A stretch of 9,184 bases of DNA from an uncultured Lysobacter sp. (GCA_902805755.1 CADCUA010000235.1:1-9184); one strand, 5' to 3'. Counted from the first letter of the stretch, positions 1 to 6,923 are shown. The notes: generated by a model not told the origin, from the sequence alone. Numbers and translations are program-made.

Positions 1-542
1 GTCGCACGGTGGATTTCCGCAACACCGTGATCGTGATGACCAGCAACCTGGGCAGCCAGATGATCCAGGAACTCGGCGGGGATAGTTCGCCAGAGGCCTA
101 CACGCAGATGAAGGCGTCGGTGATGGGCGTGGTGCAGGGGCATTTCCGCCCCGAATTCATCAACCGGCTGGACGACATCGTCGTGTTCCATCCGCTGGAC
201 AAGGCGCAGATCCGCGAGATCGCGAAGATCCAGCTGCGCGGCCTGGACAAGCGCCTGGCCGAGCGCGGCCTGAAGCTGGAACTGACCGACGAGGCGCTCA
301 GCGTGCTGGGCGATATCGGCTTCGATCCCGTGTACGGCGCGCGGCCGCTCAAGCGTGCGATCCAGCAGCAGCTGGAAAATCCGCTGGCGCACCAGATCCT
401 GTCCGGCGAATTTGTCAGCGGCGATACGGTGCGGGTGCGCGCCGACGGCGGGCGACTGGTGTTCGACCGCGGCGATGGCACGCCGGCGGCGGCATTGCAC
501 GAGCGCGGAGGTGCGGCGTCGGAGACCGCCAATCTGCACTGA
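1..542 (+). CDS. clpB: ATP-dependent chaperone ClpB, C-terminal part (5' end outside window)
   Basis: Hexameric Hsp100 disaggregase that threads aggregated proteins through its pore together with DnaK in the cytoplasm. Only about the last 180 residues are present; the reading frame is already open at the window edge (first full codon at base 3). Visible in order: the sensor-1 stretch of the second AAA+ domain ([11 protein letters not shown], codons around 30-63), the arginine-finger region ([19 protein letters not shown], about 150-200), and the sensor-2 motif [11 protein letters not shown] (about 337-370) inside the D2-small domain. The frame ends at TGA 540-542 after a loose polar tail. The motif order is that of ClpB/ClpA/ClpC. 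ClpB is favoured because D2 runs straight into a short tail and the motif wording matches ClpB. The gene converges on the sirtuin gene and is unrelated to the B12 operon. The ATG/GTG codons inside this piece are not true starts. Confidence 0.93.
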   Translation, partial: RTVDFRNTVIVMTSNLGSQMIQELGGDSSPEAYTQMKASVMGVVQGHFRPEFINRLDDIVVFHPLDKAQIREIAKIQLRGLDKRLAERGLKLELTDEALSVLGDIGFDPVYGARPLKRAIQQQLENPLAHQILSGEFVSGDTVRVRADGGRLVFDRGDGTPAAALHERGGAASETANLH

Positions 543-566
543 CGGTTTGCCGTTCGATCGATGTCA

Positions 567-592
567 TGGCGGGGCTCGCATCGGCCCCGCCA
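567..592. terminator. GC-rich hairpin between convergent genes, candidate bidirectional terminator
   Basis: A perfect 9-bp stem (567-575 pairs with 584-592; core GGCGGGGC/GCCCCGCC) with an 8-nt loop lies 25 nt after the clpB stop and 8 nt after the sirtuin stop read from the other strand. The position between two converging stop codons suits a shared terminator. There is no T-run on either side, so it is not a textbook intrinsic terminator. It could act as an RNA 3'-end stabiliser instead. Confidence 0.5.
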
Positions 593-599
593 CGGTCGA

Positions 600-1340
600 T
601 CAGCTCGTGTGCGGCGGGTATTCCTGCAGCAGCCGCGCCAGGCCGGCGCTCGCGGTCATCGGCCAGTAATCGTCCACCGACGGTGTCAGCGCGCTTGGGT
701 TCGGGTTGATCTCCAGTACCGGCTTGCCCATTTCACGCGCGACCAGCGGCAGCGACGCGGCCGGTTGTACAAGGCCCGAGGTGCCGACGACCACGACGCG
801 GTCGCAGGCGGCGATCGCTTCCATCCCGGCCTCCCATTCGGCTTCCGGCAAGGCTTCTCCGAACCACACCACGTCGGGCCGGAACGGGCCGCCGCACACG
901 GTGCATGCGGGCGGGGTTTCATGGCCGCCGCCTTCGGGCGGATGCAGATTCAGGGTGATCGGATCCGGCTCGGCGCGCGCGCCGCAATCGATGCAGCGCG
1001 AGCGCAGCAGCTCGCCATGCAGATGCACGACCTTCGTGCTTCCCGCGCGCTCGTGCAGATCGTCCACGTTCTGCGTCACTACATTGACGCGATGGCCGCG
1101 CTGCGCGAGTTCGGCAATGCCGTCGTGGCCGGCGTTCGGCTGCACCTGCAGCAGCTGCGACGCGCGCCATCGATACCAGCCCCAGACCAGCGCCGGGTCG
1201 CGCCGGAATGCCTGCGGCGTGGCCAGCGTCTCGGCATCGAAACGCGACCACAGTCCGGTCAGGCCGTCGCGGAACGTGGGCACGCCGCTTTCGGCGGACA
1301 TGCCGGCGCCGGTGAGGAAAACGAAGTGCGATCTGCTCAT
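600..1340 (-). CDS. cobB: SIR2-family NAD-dependent protein deacylase (CobB-type sirtuin)
   Basis: Cytoplasmic enzyme that removes acetyl/acyl groups from lysines using NAD+, giving nicotinamide and O-acyl-ADP-ribose. From the ATG at 1340 it is 246 residues, close to the short form of E. coli CobB. Visible: the NAD-binding GAGMSAESGVPTFR (residues 11-24), TQNVDDLH (89-96), catalytic His108 in HLHGEL, a zinc site of Cys116/Cys119 and Cys146/Cys149, then FRPDVVWFGE (153-162), GTSGLVQPA (186-194) and INPN (211-214). Tyr56 and Arg59 (YRWR) match the Tyr-x-x-Arg pair that marks class III (SIRT5/CobB-like) sirtuins, known for desuccinylase activity. The frame also extends up to a GTG at 1403, but those 21 residues are low-complexity and the family N-terminus fits the ATG. 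Neither start has a strong ribosome site. The symbol is that of the sirtuin and is unrelated to the cobyrinate diamide synthase also called CobB. It is divergent from the B12 operon. Confidence 0.93.
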   Translation of the reverse strand: MSRSHFVFLTGAGMSAESGVPTFRDGLTGLWSRFDAETLATPQAFRRDPALVWGWYRWRASQLLQVQPNAGHDGIAELAQRGHRVNVVTQNVDDLHERAGSTKVVHLHGELLRSRCIDCGARAEPDPITLNLHPPEGGGHETPPACTVCGGPFRPDVVWFGEALPEAEWEAGMEAIAACDRVVVVGTSGLVQPAASLPLVAREMGKPVLEINPNPSALTPSVDDYWPMTASAGLARLLQEYPPHTS

Positions 1341-1431
1341 GAGCCGAGTGGAGCAGGGCGCGGGTGAGCGCGGCGCGGTGCGGCGGCCGCTCGAGTCCGG
1401 CACGTTCAGGGAGCGAGCCGGAGTAATTGCG

Positions 1432-1476
1432 TCATGAGCTTGGCAGCCCTACGGGCGACATCACGCAAGCTCATGA
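1432..1476. repeat. 11-bp perfect inverted repeat with nested small hairpin
   Basis: TCATGAGCTTG at 1432-1442 is the exact reverse complement of CAAGCTCATGA at 1466-1476, separated by 23 nt. The spacer holds a smaller hairpin, GCCC (1446-1449) pairing with GGGC (1453-1456) over a 3-nt loop. It sits immediately upstream of the candidate B12-operon promoter and between two divergent genes. It could be an operator, a structured leader or terminator element, or a stray copy of a dispersed palindromic repeat. The sequence alone does not decide between these. Confidence 0.7.
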
Positions 1477-1498
1477 GGCCCGGACGCCGCAGCGCTGT

Positions 1499-1504
1499 TA
1501 AGAT
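1499..1504 (+). promoter_or_regulatory. Weak candidate -10 element for the B12 operon
   Basis: TAAGAT matches the sigma-70 consensus TATAAT at 4 of 6 positions and would start transcription about 20 nt before the riboswitch aptamer. No good -35 hexamer lies 16-18 nt upstream (that region is GC-rich, next to the inverted repeat). It is proposed on position more than on sequence quality. Confidence 0.3.
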
Positions 1505-1531
1505 GCGCGCCGCCTGAGGTGACCGCCGGCT

Positions 1532-1706
1532 TGGCCGGTGGTTGAAACGGGAATCCGGTGCGCCGCCTGCCTGCAGGCGCAATTCCGGAGCTGCCCCCGC
1601 AACGGTAGGCGAGCAGAGCTCCAGCAATCAGCCACTGTGCAACCGCATGGGAAGGCGCTGGGGTCGAAGGTCACGCACCTTCGCTCGCAAGCCCGGAGAC
1701 CGGCCA
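1532..1706 (+). promoter_or_regulatory. Cobalamin riboswitch aptamer
   Basis: RNA element that binds adenosylcobalamin and represses the downstream B12 genes. Conserved blocks occur in the right order: TGAAACGGGAATCCGGTG (1543-1560), CCGGAGCTGCCCCCGCAACG (1585-1604) with GGTAGGCGA after it, AGCCACTG (1630-1637), GGGAAGGCG (1649-1657), and the B12 box AAGCCCGGAGACCGGCC (1689-1705). TGGCCGGT at 1532-1539 is perfectly complementary to ACCGGCCA at 1699-1706, giving the closing P1-type stem. A 7-bp hairpin (1665-1671/1677-1683) precedes the B12 box. A 6-bp hairpin (1564-1569/1574-1579) is inserted in the loop between the two CCGG arms. It lies about 130 nt ahead of btuB, so it controls at least btuB and probably the whole coupled operon. 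Confidence 0.95.
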
Positions 1707-1803
1707 CAGGCTCGTATCGACTCGCGGAGGGCGAGGTCGTGGGGGTTCGTGCATTGCCTGCATGCCGCCACGCCCGGCCGTTCCGTCGTCGACCTTCAGC
1801 GAC

Positions 1804-1830
1804 GCCGTGCGGAAGGGCACGGCCAAGGAG
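1804..1830 (+). promoter_or_regulatory. Leader hairpin adjoining the btuB ribosome binding site (candidate expression platform)
   Basis: AAGGAG at 1825-1830 lies 7 nt before the btuB ATG at 1838 and fixes that start. Directly 5' of it, GCCGTGC (1804-1810) pairs perfectly with GCACGGC (1817-1823) across a 6-nt loop. A competing pairing exists between GGCCGT (1776-1781) and ACGGCC (1819-1824), so two folds exclude each other right beside the Shine-Dalgarno. There is no T-run after either, which points to control of translation rather than intrinsic termination. No exact anti-Shine-Dalgarno sequence was found, so the switching model is inference. Confidence 0.45.
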
Positions 1831-1837
1831 CATCGCA

Positions 1838-3721
1838 ATGCAGTCCCGTATCCCGGGCCCGATCAGGGCTGTCGTCGTTCCGTCCGCGCTCGCCGTCGCG
1901 CTTTCCATGTCCATCGCCCCGGCGCATGCCGCCACGGACGCGACCGATCTCGACGAGGTGGTCGTCACTGCGACGCGCACCGCACGCACCCAGGACCAGA
2001 CGCTGGCCGCGGTCACCGTCATCGACCGCGAACAGATCGAACGCCTGCAGCCGCTGTCGCTGCCCGACCTGCTGCGCGGGCTGCCGGGTATTTCGCTGGG
2101 AAACAACGGTGGGCCGGGCAAGGCGACTTCGCTGTTCCTGCGCGGCACCGAATCGGACCACACGCTGGTGCTGGTCGATGGGCTGCGCCTGGGCTCGGCG
2201 ACGACCGGTGGCGCGTCGTTGCAGGACATTCCGCTGGAGCAGATCGAGCGCATCGAAATCGTGCGCGGGCCGTTTTCGAGCCTGTACGGCTCGGAAGCGA
2301 TCGGCGGCGTGATCCAGATCTTTACGCGTCAGCCGAAGACGGGGTTTGCGCCGAACCTCAGTCTCGGCGTGGGCAGCTTCGACAGCAACCGCAGCACGGC
2401 CGGCGTGGCCGGTCGCGGCGATGCCGGCTGGTATTCGCTGCAGGCGGCGCATGAGCAGAGCGAAGGCATCAATGCCTACCGCGGCAATCCGCGTCCGCCC
2501 CGTCCGGAGCGCTTCCTCGATCCCGACCGCGACGGTTACCGCAACCAGTCGCTTTCGCTGCGCGCCGGCACCCGCATCGCCGATGCCTGGACGCTCGAAA
2601 CGCAGGCGCTGCGCGCGGAAATGCGGAACGAATATGACGGCAGCCTCAACAACGTGGCCAAGGGCGTGCAGCAGGTGGTCGGCGGGCGCGCGCGCTATGC
2701 GCCTGGCGATGCGGTCGCCGTCACGCTCGATATCGGTCGCACGGCGGATCGCAGCGATGCGTTCCAGAACGGCGTGTACTCCAGCACATTCGACACGCTG
2801 CGCGAACTCGGTTCGCTTCAGGCGGATCTCGGCGTGGGCCCTGGGCTGCTGACGCTCGGCACCGACTGGCGCCGTGACGAGCTGGAGGGCAGCACGACCT
2901 ATCTCGTGTCCGAGCGCATCACCCGTGGCGCGTTCGCACAGTGGCAGCAGGCATTCGGCGCGCATTCGCTGCAGCTCAATGCCCGGCGCGATGACGACAC
3001 GCAGTTCGGCGGCCACACGACCGGTAGCGCGCTATGGGGCTGGGATTTCACGGATAGCCTGCGCCTCACCGCGAGCGCCGGCACTGCATTCAAGGCGCCG
3101 ACGTTCAACGAGTTGTACTTCCCCGGTTTCGGCAACCCCACGCTCGATCCGGAGGCTTCCCGTAGCGTGGAACTCGGCCTGCGCGGGAAATCCGCCGGCG
3201 TGGGCTGGGCGTTGAACGCGTTCGACACGCGTATCGACGACCTGATCGCCTACGACCCCACCCTGATCGATAGAGATCATCCCTTCGGCCAGCCCAACAA
3301 TATCGATCGTGCCCGCATCCGCGGCGCCGAGGCCACGTTGGACGTCGACGTTTCGGGCTGGCTGCTGCGCGGCAGCGCGACCTGGCTGGATCCGCGCAAC
3401 GAGTCCGGTCGCAATGCGGGCAAGGTGCTGCCACGGCGCACGCGTACCAGTGGACGGGTTGATCTCGACCGACGGTTCGGCGCATTCGACGTCGGCCTCA
3501 GCGTGATCGGTGCAGGCGCGCGTTTCGACGATCCTGCCAATAGCAACCGCCTGGGCGGGTATGCCACCACGGACCTGCGCCTGGGTTATACGATCAGCGA
3601 GGACTGGAGTGTGCAGCTCACTGCCGGCAATGTGTTCGACCGTCAGTACGAGACGGTGCTGTTCTACAACCAGCCCGGCCGGAATTATTTCCTGACCGTG
3701 CGTTACCGGCCCGCGAACTGA
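1838..3721 (+). CDS. btuB: TonB-dependent vitamin B12 receptor BtuB
   Basis: Outer-membrane beta-barrel that takes up cobalamin (and probably other corrinoids) using energy from TonB-ExbBD. The protein has 627 residues, close to E. coli BtuB (about 614). In order: a signal peptide (hydrophobic core about 11-27, predicted cut after AHA at 29-31), a TonB box around DEVVVTA (39-45), and a plug domain (about 55-165) with LPDLLRGLPGI (75-85), LFLRGTESDHTLVLVDG (99-115), IVRGPFSSLYGSEAIGG (141-157) and IQIFTR. A long barrel with alternating aromatic strands follows, ending FLTVRYRPAN. The plug wording follows BtuB closely. The start is the ATG at 1838 with AAGGAG 7 nt upstream; the frame is open back to 1538, but that part is riboswitch RNA. 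The riboswitch in front and the cobalamin genes behind confirm the substrate. It is first in the operon, with 23 nt to the next gene. Confidence 0.95.
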   Translation: MQSRIPGPIRAVVVPSALAVALSMSIAPAHAATDATDLDEVVVTATRTARTQDQTLAAVTVIDREQIERLQPLSLPDLLRGLPGISLGNNGGPGKATSLFLRGTESDHTLVLVDGLRLGSATTGGASLQDIPLEQIERIEIVRGPFSSLYGSEAIGGVIQIFTRQPKTGFAPNLSLGVGSFDSNRSTAGVAGRGDAGWYSLQAAHEQSEGINAYRGNPRPPRPERFLDPDRDGYRNQSLSLRAGTRIADAWTLETQALRAEMRNEYDGSLNNVAKGVQQVVGGRARYAPGDAVAVTLDIGRTADRSDAFQNGVYSSTFDTLRELGSLQADLGVGPGLLTLGTDWRRDELEGSTTYLVSERITRGAFAQWQQAFGAHSLQLNARRDDDTQFGGHTTGSALWGWDFTDSLRLTASAGTAFKAPTFNELYFPGFGNPTLDPEASRSVELGLRGKSAGVGWALNAFDTRIDDLIAYDPTLIDRDHPFGQPNNIDRARIRGAEATLDVDVSGWLLRGSATWLDPRNESGRNAGKVLPRRTRTSGRVDLDRRFGAFDVGLSVIGAGARFDDPANSNRLGGYATTDLRLGYTISEDWSVQLTAGNVFDRQYETVLFYNQPGRNYFLTVRYRPAN

Positions 3722-3744
3722 CCCCGTACGAGAAGGCTCCCGCC

Positions 3745-4368
3745 ATGAAGCTGCTGTCGAACGATCCGAATGCCGCGCCGGGCCGCGGGGCTTACGCGCT
3801 CGCGTTCGCAGCCCTGGCCGCGTTGATGATCGCCACGCGCGTGCATCACTTCGGCACGGCGCTGCATCTGCCGGACGCGTCGATGGCGGTGTTCTTCCTT
3901 GCAGGGATGATCTTGCAACGCGGCTCGCGCGGCTTGGGTCCGCTGCTGCCGTTTGTTGCGCTGGTCGCGCTTGCGGGCGTGGTGGACTGGGCCTCGATCA
4001 CCTATGCCGGCGTCAGCGACTTCTGCGTAACGGTCGCCTACTCGTTCCTGCTGCCGGCGTATGCGGTGCTCTGGTACGCCGGGCAGCTGGCGCGACGCTT
4101 CGACTGGAGCGTTCGCGGCGTTGTGGGCCGGTCCGCGCTCGCGCTGGCGGGCGCGAGTGGCTCGTTCCTGGTTTCCAATGGCGCGTTCTACTGGCTGGGC
4201 GGCCGTTATGCGGATCCGCACATGGCGCAGTACCTTGAGCGCCTGTGGCAATGGGGGCCGTTGTTCGTGCGTACGACGATGGCCTATGTACTGATGGCGC
4301 TGGTGCTGCATGCACTGGCGATCGCATTCACGCGAACGGCTGCGGCCCGACGCACAGCAGGAACCTGA
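3745..4368 (+). CDS. btuM: BtuM-like cobalamin transporter, first paralogue (six-TM membrane protein)
   Basis: A 207-residue integral membrane protein with about six hydrophobic segments (roughly 17-34, 45-60, 65-82, 95-114, 127-150, 175-197), the size and topology of ECF-type S components. BtuM, a solitary S component found in Gram-negative bacteria next to btuB and under B12 riboswitches, is the best match. In the characterised Thiobacillus BtuM a conserved cysteine ligands the cobalt and removes cyanide. Here the only cysteine is Cys94 (SDFCVTVAY), just before helix 4. Other blocks are TRVHHFG (31-37), LPDASMAVFFLAG (42-54), LLPAYAVLWYAGQ (102-114) and SNGAFYWLGGRYAD (144-157). AGAAGG lies 8 nt before the start. 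It is followed after 1 nt by a paralogue sharing these blocks. The family call rests on size, topology, the cysteine and context, not on a search; another small B12-linked permease remains possible. Confidence 0.72.
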   Translation: MKLLSNDPNAAPGRGAYALAFAALAALMIATRVHHFGTALHLPDASMAVFFLAGMILQRGSRGLGPLLPFVALVALAGVVDWASITYAGVSDFCVTVAYSFLLPAYAVLWYAGQLARRFDWSVRGVVGRSALALAGASGSFLVSNGAFYWLGGRYADPHMAQYLERLWQWGPLFVRTTMAYVLMALVLHALAIAFTRTAAARRTAGT

Positions 4369-4369
4369 A

Positions 4370-4999
4370 ATGACGACAATCAACGCTGGACTGAACCCTC
4401 TTCGTGCCGTGCACGGAGGCACCTCCACCGACGCGCGTACGCGCACGCTGGTGGTCGGCGCCTCGCTCGCGCTGCTGATGGCAGCCACTCGCGGCCAGCA
4501 TTTCGCGAGCATCGACGCATTGCCTAGCGCATCGTGGGCGGTGTTCTTCCTGGCCGGCGCGCTGCTGCCCTCGCGCTGGGCGTTCGCGGCGTTCTTCGCA
4601 CTCGCCACGGCGCTCGACATCTCCGGCCTCGCGGCGGGGACGGTGGCCGCGTGGTGCATGTCGCCGGCGTACTGGGTGATGCTGCCGGCGTACGCCGCGC
4701 TTTGGTTCGGCGGGCGCGTCTATGCGGGCATGCACCGGGATGCGTGGAGCACCGTTCCGCGGCTCGCACTGGTGCTGATCGCCACCGCCGTGGTGACCTA
4801 TGCGATCTCCAAGGGCGGCTTCTACTTCCTGTCCGGCCAGTACCCGGATGCGACGCTCGCAGGCTTCCTTGCTCGCGTGCCGCAGTACTTCCCGGCGTCG
4901 CTGGGCACGCTGGCGGGCTATGTGGCGCTGGCGGTGGGCATCGATGCGGGCCTGCGCGTGCTGCGTTCGCGCTCGAGCCGGCGCCAGGCACGCGCATGA
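4370..4999 (+). CDS. btuM: BtuM-like cobalamin transporter, second paralogue
   Basis: A 209-residue, six-helix membrane protein clearly related to the preceding gene. Matching blocks are LMAATRGQHF (36-45), LPSASWAVFFLAG (51-63), LPAYAALWFGGR (105-116) and SKGGFYFLSGQYPD (147-160). A single cysteine, Cys96 (AAWCMSPAYW), sits in the same place before helix 4. The stretch between the FFLAG block and the cysteine is 7 residues shorter than in the first copy, and an extra polar N-terminal stretch of about 9 residues is present. The ATG at 4370 is 1 nt after the previous stop and has AGGAA 6 nt upstream; the frame is open further back to 4310, but that part overlaps the first gene and has no counterpart in it. 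The 3' end overlaps cobO by 4 nt (ATGA). It is likely a tandem duplication that has diverged. Role by family and context: inner-membrane cobalamin/corrinoid entry. Confidence 0.7.
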   Translation: MTTINAGLNPLRAVHGGTSTDARTRTLVVGASLALLMAATRGQHFASIDALPSASWAVFFLAGALLPSRWAFAAFFALATALDISGLAAGTVAAWCMSPAYWVMLPAYAALWFGGRVYAGMHRDAWSTVPRLALVLIATAVVTYAISKGGFYFLSGQYPDATLAGFLARVPQYFPASLGTLAGYVALAVGIDAGLRVLRSRSSRRQARA

Positions 5000-5622
5000 G
5001 CCGCGGCAGTGAACGCCTCGGGCTGACCGAGGACGAGCACTACCGCGAGCGCGCGCAGCGCAAGAAGGAACTGATCGACCGCAAGATCGCACGCGCGACG
5101 ATCGAGCGCGGCGTCGTCGTGGTCAACACCGGCAACGGCAAGGGCAAGAGCTCCTCCGGCTTCGGCATGCTCGCGCGTTCGCTGGGCCACGGGCTGCAAT
5201 GTGGCGTCGTGCAGTTCATCAAGGGCAGCTTCTCCACCGGTGAGGAGGCGTTCTTCCGCCGCTTCGACGACCTCGTCGATTACCACGTGATGGGCGAGGG
5301 CTACACCTGGGAAACGCAGGATCGCGAACGCGACATCGCCGCGTCCGCCGCCGCGTGGGCCGTCGCGCGCGAGATGCTGACGAACCCGGAAGTCGATTTC
5401 GTTCTGCTGGATGAGCTCAACATCGCACTGACCAAGGGCTATATCGCGATCGACGATGTGCTTGAAGCACTCGCGGCGCGCCCGGAGCGGCAGCACGTCG
5501 TCATCACCGGCCGCGGCGCGCCGGATGCACTCATTGAAGCCGCTGACACCGTCACCGAGATGCGCGTGGTCAAGCACGCGTTCAAGGCCGGCATCAAGGC
5601 GCAGAAAGGCATCGAGCTGTAA
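4996..5622 (+). CDS. cobO: Cob(I)yrinic acid a,c-diamide adenosyltransferase
   Basis: Transfers the 5'-deoxyadenosyl group of ATP to the cobalt of reduced corrinoids, for both late synthesis and salvage (BtuR/CobA/CobO family, cytoplasm). It has 208 residues, typical of the family. Visible: a basic N-terminal helix (about 15-38), the P-loop TGNGKGKSSSG (45-55), VVQFIKG (71-77), the Walker-B-like VLLDELN (136-142) and TGRGAPDALIEAAD (171-184). The C-terminus KHAFKAGIKAQKGIEL (193-208) is characteristic. The start at 4996 overlaps the preceding stop (ATGA) and has only a weak ribosome site, so translation is probably coupled to the upstream membrane protein. The frame runs back to 4534 but is antiparallel in logic to the BtuM-like gene there and shows no family sequence. 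The cbiA start follows 2 nt after the stop. Confidence 0.96.
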   Translation: MSRGSERLGLTEDEHYRERAQRKKELIDRKIARATIERGVVVVNTGNGKGKSSSGFGMLARSLGHGLQCGVVQFIKGSFSTGEEAFFRRFDDLVDYHVMGEGYTWETQDRERDIAASAAAWAVAREMLTNPEVDFVLLDELNIALTKGYIAIDDVLEALAARPERQHVVITGRGAPDALIEAADTVTEMRVVKHAFKAGIKAQKGIEL

Positions 5623-5624
5623 GC

Positions 5625-6923
5625 GTGGACGTTGTTCGCCATTGTCCGGCCCTGCTGGTGTCGGCCCCGGCTTCGGGGCAGGGCAAGACCAGCGTGACCG
5701 CCGCGCTCGCGCGTTGGCATCGCAACCAGGGCCGGCGCGTGCGGGTGTTCAAGACCGGCCCGGATTTCCTCGACCCGTTGCTGCTTGCACGCGCGAACGG
5801 TGGCGAGCCGGTCTACCAGCTCGATCTATGGATGACCGGCGAAGCCGACGTGCGTGCACGCCTGTACGAAGCGGCCGGCGATTCCGATCTGATTCTGGTC
5901 GAAGGTGTCATGGGCCTGTTTGACGGCGACCCTTCGAGCGCCGATCTCGCGATGCAGCTCGGCCTGCCCGTGATGGCAGTGATCGACGGCTCGGCAATGG
6001 CGCAGACGTTCGGCGCACTCGCGTTGGGTCTGGCACGTTATCGCCAGGGTTTATCGATGTTCGGCGTCGCCGCGAACCGCATCGGCAGCGCGCGCCACGC
6101 CGGCATGTTGCGCGACAGCCTGCCGACCGAATTGGCCTGGCTCGGCGCGCTGCCGCGCGATGCGGCGCTGGCCTTGCCGGAGCGTCACCTGGGCCTGGTC
6201 GTGGCGGATGAGCTGGGCGGAATCGATGCACGACTTGATGCGCTCGCCGAAGCCTGGGCGCAGCACGCATCGACCGAACTGCCGCCGCCGTCGATGTTCC
6301 AGCCGGCGACGCGCCTGAAAGCCGTAACCGACCTGCACGGCGTACGCATCGCGATCGCGCGCGACGCCGCGTTCTGTTTCCTGTATCCGGCCAACCTCGA
6401 CCTGCTGCGCGAGGCCGGCGCGGAGCTGCGTTTCTTCTCACCGCTGGCGGGCGATGCATTGCCCGGATGCGATGCAGTCTGGCTGCCGGGCGGCTACCCG
6501 GAACTGCACCTGCCGGTACTCGCGCAACGCGACGACCTGCGTGCAGCGCTTCGCGCACATCGTGATGCCGGAAAGCCGCTGCTCGCCGAGTGCGGCGGGC
6601 TGCTGTATGCGCTGGACACGCTGGCCGGGCGTGATGGCGCGCCGTTCGCGATGGCCGGCCTGTTGCCCGGGACCGCGGTGATGCAATCGCGTTTCGTCGC
6701 ACTCGGCATGCAGGAAGTCGAGCTGCCCGAAGGCACGCTGCGCGGGCACACGTTCCATTACGGCTGCGCCGAGATCGCGGCCACGCCGCTCACGCTTGCA
6801 CGCAACCCGAATGGCGGCCCGAGCGCGGAAGCGGTGTACCGCGATCGCCGCATGACCGCGAGCTTCGTGCACCTGTATTTCCCGTCGAACCCGGATGCAG
6901 CGCTCGCGCTGCTGCGTCCATGA
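5625..6923 (+). CDS. cbiA: Cobyrinate a,c-diamide synthase (CbiA / CobB of Pseudomonas naming)
   Basis: Glutamine- and ATP-dependent amidation of the a and c acetate side chains of cobyrinic (or hydrogenobyrinic) acid. At 432 residues it is slightly shorter than many homologues (about 450). The N-terminal dethiobiotin-synthetase-like domain has the P-loop [10 protein letters not shown] (14-23), KTGPDFLDP (43-51) and [11 protein letters not shown] (91-101). The C-terminal class I amidotransferase domain has [11 protein letters not shown] (285-295), nucleophile Cys323 in [18 protein letters not shown] (374-380) and His416 in FVHLYFP. All key residues are present. The start is GTG at 5625, 2 nt after cobO; the P-loop is only 14 residues in, so no later start is acceptable. 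The nearest purine-rich tract (about 5603-5609) is rather far away, suggesting coupling. The symbol cbiA is used to avoid a clash with the sirtuin. Confidence 0.96.
   Translation: MDVVRHCPALLVSAPASGQGKTSVTAALARWHRNQGRRVRVFKTGPDFLDPLLLARANGGEPVYQLDLWMTGEADVRARLYEAAGDSDLILVEGVMGLFDGDPSSADLAMQLGLPVMAVIDGSAMAQTFGALALGLARYRQGLSMFGVAANRIGSARHAGMLRDSLPTELAWLGALPRDAALALPERHLGLVVADELGGIDARLDALAEAWAQHASTELPPPSMFQPATRLKAVTDLHGVRIAIARDAAFCFLYPANLDLLREAGAELRFFSPLAGDALPGCDAVWLPGGYPELHLPVLAQRDDLRAALRAHRDAGKPLLAECGGLLYALDTLAGRDGAPFAMAGLLPGTAVMQSRFVALGMQEVELPEGTLRGHTFHYGCAEIAATPLTLARNPNGGPSAEAVYRDRRMTASFVHLYFPSNPDAALALLRP

Larger units (their letters stand above)
1341..1531. other. Divergent intergenic spacer between sirtuin and B12 operon
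   Basis: About 190 bp without a credible gene. It separates the leftward sirtuin start from the rightward riboswitch and must carry both promoters. It contains an 11-bp inverted repeat (1432-1442/1466-1476) and a weak -10-like hexamer at 1499-1504. Short ORFs crossing it have no recognisable protein signature. I see no convincing promoter for the sirtuin. Confidence 0.6.

Noticed and set aside
1341..1403. Longer sirtuin start (GTG at 1403)
   Set aside because: It adds 21 low-complexity residues with no family counterpart and no ribosome site; the family N-terminus fits the ATG at 1340.
561..1437. Long rightward reading frames opposite the sirtuin gene
   Set aside because: They are high-GC antisense shadows. 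The opposite strand carries a complete set of sirtuin motifs.
1538..1837. Upstream extension of the btuB reading frame
   Set aside because: These 300 bases are the riboswitch and its leader. The ATG at 1838 has a good ribosome site and begins a proper signal peptide.
1796..3016. 406-codon leftward reading frame opposite btuB
   Set aside because: It has no domain-like sequence, and btuB motifs are unambiguous on the other strand.
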